Assembly: GCA_017438675.1 (NCBI GenBank)
Contig: JAFRUW010000010.1
Span: 1-6,404, forward strand
DNA: 6,404 bases
DNA from: Oscillospiraceae bacterium
Lineage (GTDB): Bacteria > Bacillota > Clostridia > Oscillospirales > Oscillospiraceae
Direction: 5' to 3'
Shown here: positions 1 to 4,823 of the stretch, piece after piece
Layout of the letters: each line of letters opens with the position of its first letter
Numbering within the stretch: the first letter of the stretch is position 1
Position numbers and translations under genes: made by a program
Notes under the pieces: model-generated
Seen by the model: the letters and a program-made list of their open reading frames with translations, nothing else
Databases searched by the model: none
What the model was told of the DNA's origin: nothing

Positions 1-387
1 GGGGTCCCAGGCGGTATAGCCTCTGGCCTCAAAGGTGGCTCTCAGGCCGCCGGAGGGGAAGCTGGAAGCGTCGGGCTCGCCCTTTACAAGCTCCTTGCCG
101 GAAAACTCCATAATGACCTTCCCGTCGGGGGTGGGAGAAATAAAGCTGTCGTGCTTTTCGGCGGTGATGCCCGTCATGGGCTGGAACCAGTGGGTATAGT
201 GGGTGGCGCCCTTTTCCACAGCCCAGTCCTTCATGGCGTTGGCAACGGCGTCGGCCACGTTTTTGTCAAGTCTCTTCCCCTCGTCGATGGTTTTCCTGAG
301 GGAAGTATATACCTCTTCCGGCAGCCGCTCCTTCATTGCGGCGTCGTCAAACACCATAGAGGCAAAATAATCAGGTATGTTCTTCAT
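1..387 (-). CDS. glnN: Type III glutamine synthetase, N-terminal fragment (cut by window edge)
   Basis: This would encode a cytoplasmic ATP-dependent ligase making glutamine from glutamate and ammonia. Only the first 129 codons are visible; the frame is open to base 1, and the family is usually about 700 residues. I recognise it from the N-terminal beta-grasp region of GSIII enzymes: ERLPEEVYTSLRKTIDEGK (residues 20-38), ATHYTHWFQPMTGITAEKHD (62-81), then an EFSGKELVKGEPDASSFPSG stretch (93-112) and LRATFEARGYTAWD. These are distinctive of GSIII and differ from GlnA I/II. The ATG at 387-385 has AGGAG six bases upstream (398-394). An ATG seven bases upstream of it hits a stop after two codons. 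The gene diverges from the Nudix gene and has its own promoter (419-447). The active-site part of the enzyme lies outside the window. Confidence 0.93.
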   Translation of the reverse strand, partial: MKNIPDYFASMVFDDAAMKERLPEEVYTSLRKTIDEGKRLDKNVADAVANAMKDWAVEKGATHYTHWFQPMTGITAEKHDSFISPTPDGKVIMEFSGKELVKGEPDASSFPSGGLRATFEARGYTAWDP

Positions 388-418
388 AGCATTCTCCTGC
401 TTTCATTTCAATAATCAC

Positions 419-447
419 ATTTTATCCTCAGATCACGGATTTGTAAA
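419..447 (-). promoter_or_regulatory. Predicted sigma-A promoter of glnN
   Basis: On the minus strand, TTTACA (447-442) and TAAAAT (424-419) are separated by exactly 17 bp, close to the TTGACA/TATAAT consensus. Transcription would start near 412, giving an untranslated leader of about 25 nt that contains the AGGAG ribosome site at 398-394. The leader is too short to hold a riboswitch or attenuator. This is a consensus match only. Confidence 0.65.
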
Positions 448-460
448 TAGATAATTTGGA

Positions 461-549
461 AATCGGTGATTTTTATACGCCCGGTGAACCGATGGCAGGT
501 CACTTGAAAAAGCCCGGCTATACATTTATAATATAGTCATCAATCGGTT
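461..549. promoter_or_regulatory. Three ACCGAT/ATCGGT hexamers between divergent promoters, possible operator
   Basis: The hexamer ATCGGT occurs at 462-467 and 543-548 on the plus strand, and its complement ACCGAT at 488-493. The first two copies form an inverted pair with 20 bp between arms. The third lies between the -10 box and ribosome site of the Nudix gene. A small perfect palindrome, CGGT-GA-ACCG, sits at 482-491 and overlaps the middle copy. Placement between divergent promoters suits a regulator site, but no known consensus is matched and three hexamers in about 90 bp could be chance. Confidence 0.25.
504..532 (+). promoter_or_regulatory. Strong sigma-A promoter of the Nudix gene
   Basis: TTGAAA at 504-509 and a perfect TATAAT at 527-532 are separated by 17 bp. 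Transcription should begin near 539, leaving about 25 nt before the ATG at 564. The Nudix gene is then the only gene before the terminator at 962-995. Confidence 0.75.
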
Positions 550-563
550 AAGGGGTGATGCGG

Positions 564-956
564 ATGGTAGAGGTAGCGGCGGCGCTTATATGGGACGGCG
601 GCAGATTCATGATCTGTCAGCGGCCTGCCCATAAAACAAGGGGCATGCTGTGGGAGTTCGTCGGCGGAAAGCTGGAGCCAGGCGAAACCGGCAGGCAGGC
701 CCTCATAAGAGAGTGCCGGGAGGAACTGGACATTCTTGTGGGCGCCGACAGCGTGTTTACGGAGGTAGTCCACGAATACCCGGATATGACCGTGCACCTG
801 ACGCTCTTCAACGCGCATATAGTCTCCGGCGAGCCGAAGCTCCTTGAACACAACGATCTGCGGTGGATCACCCCGGAGGAGATACCGCAGTACGACTTCT
901 GCCCCGCCGATAAAGTGATTCTGGAGCGGATAATCGAATACGGCAAACGGATCTGA
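564..956 (+). CDS. MutT-like Nudix hydrolase ((deoxy)nucleoside triphosphate pyrophosphohydrolase)
   Basis: This predicted cytoplasmic Nudix enzyme has 130 residues, the usual size for small MutT proteins. MutT enzymes hydrolyse oxidised nucleotides such as 8-oxo-dGTP to the monophosphate. The Nudix box GX5EX7REUXEEXGU lies at residues 35-57: G35, E41, R49-E50 and E53-E54 are all present, so the Mg-binding glutamates are intact. The conserved Gly at position 56 is Asp, a substitution I regard as tolerated in this subgroup. LWEFVGGK before the box and HEYPDMTVHLTLFNA plus HNDLRWITPEEIP after it are typical of the MutT/CTP-pyrophosphohydrolase-like clade. I chose ATG 564 because the ribosome site AAGGGGTGAT (550-559) precedes it; GTG 555 and ATG 558 lie inside that site. 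The exact substrate (8-oxo-dGTP, 5-methyl-dCTP or other) cannot be read from sequence. It is a single-gene transcript between its own promoter and terminator. Confidence 0.92.
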   Translation: MVEVAAALIWDGGRFMICQRPAHKTRGMLWEFVGGKLEPGETGRQALIRECREELDILVGADSVFTEVVHEYPDMTVHLTLFNAHIVSGEPKLLEHNDLRWITPEEIPQYDFCPADKVILERIIEYGKRI

Positions 957-961
957 ACAAG

Positions 962-995
962 AAAGGCGCCGCGGCAAAAAACCGGGGCGTCTTTT
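962..995 (+). terminator. Rho-independent terminator after the Nudix gene
   Basis: AAAGGCGCC (962-970) pairs with GGCGTCTTT (986-994), including one G-U pair. After a G-G mismatch, CGG (972-974) pairs with CCG (982-984) around an A-rich loop. The stem runs straight into TTTT. It begins five bases after the stop codon and separates the Nudix gene from the next promoter. Confidence 0.7.
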
Positions 996-1005
996 AAAAA
1001 AAGTA

Positions 1006-1036
1006 TTGACTCTTACGTTGCGTAATAGTTTACAAT
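1006..1036 (+). promoter_or_regulatory. MerR-type promoter with 19-bp spacer and embedded operator
   Basis: TTGACT (1006-1011) and TACAAT (1031-1036) are spaced by 19 bp rather than 17. That is the signature of promoters that MerR-family activators untwist. An inverted repeat fills the spacer: arms ACTCTTACG (1009-1017) and CGTAATAGT (1021-1029) are complementary at eight of nine positions around TTG. The regulator gene starts 15 bases downstream, so autoregulation is the simple reading, as for TipA and Mta. Transcription would start near 1043, making the 5' leader extremely short. Confidence 0.8.
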
Positions 1037-1050
1037 AAGGGTATCGGGAG

Positions 1051-1785
1051 GTGAGATCGATAAAAACAGTCAACGAAGTCAGCAGGCTCACCGGGGTAAG
1101 CGTCCGCGCGCTGCAGTACTACGACAAAATCGGACTGCTTCGGCCCGCGAAGTATTCCGACGCCGGTTATCGCCTTTACGACGACGAGGCGCTGGAAAAG
1201 CTGCAGCAGATAATGCTTTTCCGGGAGCTGGAATTCCCGCTGAAGGACATCAGCGTCATATTGAGCAGCCCGGATTTTGACCGCACCAAGGCCCTTGAGC
1301 AGCAGATCGAGCTGCTGACACTTAAAAAAGAGCATCTGGAAAACCTGATCCTGCTGGCACAGGGGATCAAACTGAGAGGAGTGAGATACTTGGATTTCAA
1401 ACCCTTTGACACAAGCAAGCTGGACGAATACGCGGCTCAGGCAAAGGAGTCCTGGGGCGGCACGCCGGCCTATCGGGAATACGAGGAAAAATCAAAAGGC
1501 CGAACCAAGGCCGAGAACAATGTGCTGGAAGCCGGTATGATGGGCATATTTGCCGATTTCGGCAAAATGAGGGACTCCGACCCCGCGTCTAACGATGTAC
1601 AGGCAAAGGTCGCGGAGCTTCAGGCGTTCATCAGCAAGAATTTCTATAACTGCACCAACGAGATACTGTCGGCTCTCGGGAAAATGTACGCCGGCGGAGG
1701 CGACTTCACATCAAATATCGACAGTGCCGGCGGAGATGGTACCGCCGAGTTCGTAAAAAGAGCGATTGATTGTTATTGTAAATAA
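1051..1785 (+). CDS. MerR-family transcriptional activator with TipAS-type ligand-binding domain
   Basis: This is a cytoplasmic DNA-binding regulator of the TipAL/Mta type, 244 residues from GTG 1051. The N-terminal winged helix-turn-helix spans about residues 4-75, with TVNEVSRLTGVSVRALQYYD and GLLRP...DAGYRLYDDEAL as MerR hallmarks. A helical linker, probably a dimer coiled coil, covers about 78-108. A TipAS domain covers about 115-244, with ESWGGTPAYREYE, the FYNC motif (198-201), LGKMY and a terminal AIDCYCK. TipAS domains are known to bind thiopeptides and other hydrophobic drugs; the ligand here is unknown. No target gene other than the regulator itself is visible, so autoregulation through the operator at 1009-1029 is inferred. 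The start is uncertain: the good ribosome site GGGAGG (1046-1051) overlaps GTG 1051 and points instead to codon 4 (ATA, 1060), where homologues usually begin. An internal start at 1390 may give a second product. Confidence 0.92.
   Translation: MRSIKTVNEVSRLTGVSVRALQYYDKIGLLRPAKYSDAGYRLYDDEALEKLQQIMLFRELEFPLKDISVILSSPDFDRTKALEQQIELLTLKKEHLENLILLAQGIKLRGVRYLDFKPFDTSKLDEYAAQAKESWGGTPAYREYEEKSKGRTKAENNVLEAGMMGIFADFGKMRDSDPASNDVQAKVAELQAFISKNFYNCTNEILSALGKMYAGGGDFTSNIDSAGGDGTAEFVKRAIDCYCK
1375..1392 (+). promoter_or_regulatory. Internal ribosome site and TTG start for a TipAS-like short form
   Basis: Within the regulator gene, AGAGGAG (1375-1381) is followed after eight bases by an in-frame TTG (1390-1392, codon 114). 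This lies exactly at the junction between the linker helix and the TipAS domain. Initiation here would give a 131-residue ligand-binding protein without the DNA-binding part. Streptomyces lividans tipA is known to make such a short form (TipAS) from an internal start. Use of this site here is inferred. Confidence 0.5.
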
Positions 1786-1789
1786 ACGG

Positions 1790-1834
1790 AAATACCATGT
1801 GACGCCGGAAGTATCGCGGTATCACATGGTATTT
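1790..1834. terminator. Bidirectional terminator hairpin between convergent genes
   Basis: AAATACCATGTGA (1790-1802) and TCACATGGTATTT (1822-1834) form a perfect 13-bp stem, with a possible inner CCG/CGG pairing (1805-1807 with 1817-1819). On the plus strand it starts five bases after the regulator's stop codon and ends in ATTTTGATTT. On the minus strand it follows the dockerin-protein gene, ending in ATTTCCGTTTATTT. It can therefore end transcription from both sides, although both T-tracts are interrupted. Confidence 0.75.
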
Positions 1835-1860
1835 TGATTTATCATTATGCAACACCTCGG

Positions 1861-4788
1861 CTATTCCAATCCCACGATAATCCGCGCGATGGTTATGAGA
1901 TCGGTGTTGGTGACAACGCCGTCGCCGTTCATATCACCGTACTTCTCCACGTTCTGTTTTGTCTCGGCGGTATATATCTTAACGATGTATCTGGCCACAA
2001 GGATCAGATCGGTGTTTTCGACCTTGCCGCTTAAATTGACGTCACCTTTAAGGACGCTTTCCGCCTGTTTCGTATAATCAAGGACGCAGAACACCGGCTC
2101 GGTGGTGCTTCTCACAAGGACATAGTATAAACTGTAATACTTATCGCCTGTCGTATACCAGATAAGCTCATTCCCGCGGACAACGGGCTTGCAGTCGGAA
2201 AGCTGATAATCTGTGCTGTACACTTCGGAAAGCGCCCTGCCCCTGCCGTCAAGCCGGACATAATATGTTTTGCTGTCTTCATCCCGTATTTCGGACCAGA
2301 GAAGGACAAATTCCCTGTCACTTACCTTTACAAGGTGGGGATTCAGCACCGTCACCGGATCGTCCTTTTCGTAATGGGTCAGCCAATTCGCGGTGGTTTC
2401 AAGGCTGTCCTTATCGGTGGCGAGGACGAATATGTTTCTGGTGGCTAAGATATTAAAGTTGTCCGGGTCCTGCTTAACGGAGTTTCCCGCCGTCAGGTAC
2501 GCGCTGTCCGACACCTCAAAGCCTCCCACGGAAACGCCGGTGTCGTTTGCGCCGGTATTGCCGCAGATCCTGAGCACCTCGGCTTCCTTGGCATTATTGC
2601 CCGCCCCGGTGAATCTTGAAATATTGATCGCTCGCGGGTAGCCGTCACCGTGATCCAGCCGCACTATATAATCGCCGTCCGAAAGAATGAACTGATTGAA
2701 GGAGTGGGAAACGTAGCCCAAACCGCCTACGTGGCAATTTGCGCTGATTATCTTCATGTAGGGGATGGAGACAGCGATATACATGTTTGTCTGATGGTTT
2801 TTGCCGTCGTCCGTGGTGTAAATCTGGTGGCATGTGTGAATATACAGCACGTCGTCCTTTTCCGTCATCCGGAGGGAACCGGCGTCGAAGGGCCTGATCG
2901 TGTTTGCCCCGCAGAGCTCAGTGCAGTCTATCCTGTGCCAGTTCTTTGTGTATCGGACTATGCGGACGACGGGTTTTGAATCGTCCTCATCCAGATTGTC
3001 CTGCCCGAACACAAAGAAGTTGTATTCCGAGCCGGAATAGAATCCGCCCCATACAGGAAGCTCCATGGTGATTGTCTTCTTCCAACTGAGCTTAAAGCTG
3101 CTATCATATTCCTCTATAACAGCGCTGTCGCCTATATGCTCCACTCGCGTAAAGGATCCGTCCTGATTATATGTGAGGCAGGAATTGACTGTATTCCCAT
3201 ATTTATTCACGCTTATATAATTGTTGTCAAACACATTGCTGCTCTCGGCGCCTTCAAGTGTCTCAGAGGAAGCTTTCGGTGTATCGACAATATGTGTATT
3301 GTAATCGTCGGGTACCCAGATGATATTATCGCCAAAGGATTGTCTCGCCGCTTCCGTCCATGTGCCGTTATTAACCGGATATACAGCAATGACGGCGCTT
3401 TGTGTAAAGCTGTCGTTTTCATATATTCCGCCGTCGGCCTCGGGAGTATTTCCGGTAAAGATCAGCTTTGCGGCAGAATTATTGAAGGAGCCGTTTTGGA
3501 TCTGCTTGACGCTGCCGGGAATGGTTATGCTTTTGAGACGCTCACAGCCGTAAAAGGCGCCGTTTGCGATCTCGCTGACAGTTGACGGAATGGAATAATT
3601 GCCCGAAACCCAGGGAGAAACAATCTTCAGCGTCGTGTTGGATTTGTCCAGAACTGCACCCGCCCCGTCACTGCTGAAAGCTGAATTGTTTTCATCTACA
3701 GATATGCGGGACAGTGCCGTGCTGCCGGAGAATGCGCCGATCCCAATCTTTGTAACGTTTTCCGGTATTGTAATGCTTTTAAGCGCGGTGCATCTTTCAA
3801 ATGCGTTGCTTTCGATTATTACCAAACTGTCAGGCAGCGAAATATCTGAGAGTACAGTGCATCCGGAAAACAGGCCGGTACTGATACACGTTAATCTGCT
3901 TGACAACGAAACGCTTTTAAGAGCTGTGCAGTCGGAAAACGCGTAGTTTAAAATATCTTTTACACTGTCGGGTATCGAGATGCTTGTAAGGCCGTCACAT
4001 CCGGAAAACGCAAAGTTCCCGATGTATGATACGCTGCTCGGTATTGTGATGCCGGTGAGCCCCGCACAGTCGGAAAACGCCCTGTCTTCTATACGTTTTA
4101 TACCGTCAGGAATTGAATAGTTTCCGGTAATCTTTGCGGGTACTGTCAATATTTCTGTTTTGCTTTTATTATACAGCACACCCTTTTCATCACTGCAGTA
4201 ATTCGGATTGCCTTCATCTACGGAAATACGGGACAGCGACGTGCAGCCGGAGAATGCCTCGCTGTCGATTTTTGCCACTCCGGCCGGTATATTAATGCTT
4301 TTAAGCGCGGTACAGTCTCTGAATGCGTATGTTTCGATGCTTGTCAAACTATCCGGTAATGAAATACCTGCAAGTGACGAGCAGCCGGAGAAGGCATGCA
4401 CCCCAATACTTGCAACACCGTCAGATATTGAAATGTTGGATAGTGATGTGCATTTTTGGAATGCCCCGGCTCCAATATCTGTAACGGTGCCAGGAATAGT
4501 CACGTCGGTTATGTTTACACAGCCATAGAATGCCGCGGAGCCTATTCCGGTAACCCCGCTTTCTATCACAACTGAGCGGATCTTTGTTGAATAGAACATC
4601 AGTCCATTATCATTGATTCTGCCCTCGCCGCTTATTGTAAGCATACCGTCATTTGTCAGCGTAAATGTCACATTCTCGCCGCATGAACCCCTTGCAAAAA
4701 TACCCGCCGCCAGAGCGTTTACGGGAAAAACTCCGGCTATGATAACCATGCACAAAATGACTGTAATAATTCTGTTTGCTCTCTTCAT
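1861..4788 (-). CDS. Secreted BspA-type leucine-rich-repeat protein with C-terminal type I dockerin
   Basis: The 975-residue protein starts with a Sec signal peptide: KRANR, a hydrophobic core IITVILCMVIIAGVFPV, and a likely cut near ALA-A at 27. Residues about 35-60 match the usual BspA lead-in (CGENVTFTLTNDGMLTISGEG). Thirteen LRR_5/TpLRR units follow at about 70-440, mostly 23 residues with the pattern LxxIxIPxxVxxIxxxAFxxC. Residues 441-495 are the customary cap (LIFTGNTP, then YPVNNGTW and IIWVP). A conserved module of unknown function occupies about 515-910; its strand-rich, Trp/Tyr-ended segments could be propeller blades. The dockerin is at 914-975, with Ca-binding loops starting GDVNLSGKVENTD and GDMNGDGVVTNTD. 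There is no LPXTG or C-terminal membrane anchor, so display through a cohesin scaffold is inferred. ATG 4788 is chosen because AAGGAG (4800-4795) lies six bases upstream. It follows its paralogue by 35 nt with no terminator between, so the two are probably one operon. BspA-LRR proteins commonly mediate adhesion; the ligand is unknown. Confidence 0.9.
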   Translation of the reverse strand: MKRANRIITVILCMVIIAGVFPVNALAAGIFARGSCGENVTFTLTNDGMLTISGEGRINDNGLMFYSTKIRSVVIESGVTGIGSAAFYGCVNITDVTIPGTVTDIGAGAFQKCTSLSNISISDGVASIGVHAFSGCSSLAGISLPDSLTSIETYAFRDCTALKSINIPAGVAKIDSEAFSGCTSLSRISVDEGNPNYCSDEKGVLYNKSKTEILTVPAKITGNYSIPDGIKRIEDRAFSDCAGLTGITIPSSVSYIGNFAFSGCDGLTSISIPDSVKDILNYAFSDCTALKSVSLSSRLTCISTGLFSGCTVLSDISLPDSLVIIESNAFERCTALKSITIPENVTKIGIGAFSGSTALSRISVDENNSAFSSDGAGAVLDKSNTTLKIVSPWVSGNYSIPSTVSEIANGAFYGCERLKSITIPGSVKQIQNGSFNNSAAKLIFTGNTPEADGGIYENDSFTQSAVIAVYPVNNGTWTEAARQSFGDNIIWVPDDYNTHIVDTPKASSETLEGAESSNVFDNNYISVNKYGNTVNSCLTYNQDGSFTRVEHIGDSAVIEEYDSSFKLSWKKTITMELPVWGGFYSGSEYNFFVFGQDNLDEDDSKPVVRIVRYTKNWHRIDCTELCGANTIRPFDAGSLRMTEKDDVLYIHTCHQIYTTDDGKNHQTNMYIAVSIPYMKIISANCHVGGLGYVSHSFNQFILSDGDYIVRLDHGDGYPRAINISRFTGAGNNAKEAEVLRICGNTGANDTGVSVGGFEVSDSAYLTAGNSVKQDPDNFNILATRNIFVLATDKDSLETTANWLTHYEKDDPVTVLNPHLVKVSDREFVLLWSEIRDEDSKTYYVRLDGRGRALSEVYSTDYQLSDCKPVVRGNELIWYTTGDKYYSLYYVLVRSTTEPVFCVLDYTKQAESVLKGDVNLSGKVENTDLILVARYIVKIYTAETKQNVEKYGDMNGDGVVTNTDLITIARIIVGLE
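3538..4581 (-). repeat. Two tandem 522-bp (174-residue) super-repeats inside the LRR region
   Basis: Codons 70-243 (4581-4060) and 244-417 (4059-3538) have the same plan: five 23-residue LRR units, then one 59-residue unit with an insertion. The inserted units both begin LSRISVDE, carry a KS-T segment, and return through GNYSIP to a normal LRR. The resemblance is strongest in the last three units and is also visible in DNA, for example 4223-4330 against 3701-3808, offset by exactly 522 bp. This indicates an in-frame duplication of six LRR units. Confidence 0.85.
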
Positions 4789-4794
4789 TTCCCT

Positions 4795-4800
4795 CTCCTT
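4795..4800 (-). promoter_or_regulatory. Ribosome site fixing the start of the complete LRR-dockerin gene
   Basis: AAGGAG reads 4800-4795 on the minus strand, six bases before ATG 4788. It lies downstream of the alternative ATG at 4803, which has no purine-rich site before it. The 35-nt gap to the upstream paralogue contains no promoter or hairpin that I can see, supporting a shared transcript. Confidence 0.75.
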
Positions 4801-4823
4801 CATTGTGCCGCAAAACCATACAT

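Noticed and set aside
555..560. GTG 555 or ATG 558 as start of the Nudix gene
   Set aside because: Both fall within the AAGGGGTGAT ribosome site; ATG 564 has the proper spacing and fits the usual N-terminus of the family.
540..1091. 183-codon open frame on the minus strand across the Nudix gene
   Set aside because: It lies antisense to a clear Nudix enzyme, runs across a terminator and a promoter, and its translation resembles no family I recognise.
3136..3585. 149-codon open frame on the plus strand inside the LRR gene
   Set aside because: It is antisense to the conserved LRR/cap coding sequence, with no ribosome site or promoter. It is a shadow of repeat-biased coding.
3538..4581. Regular 69-bp periodicity, considered as a CRISPR array or tandem satellite
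   Set aside because: The period is exactly 23 codons in one long frame and encodes the LRR pattern. The units are degenerate at DNA level and there are no unique spacers.
4801..4803. ATG at 4803 as start of the complete LRR protein
   Set aside because: No Shine-Dalgarno site precedes it, whereas AAGGAG lies between it and ATG 4788. The 4788 start gives a standard signal peptide.
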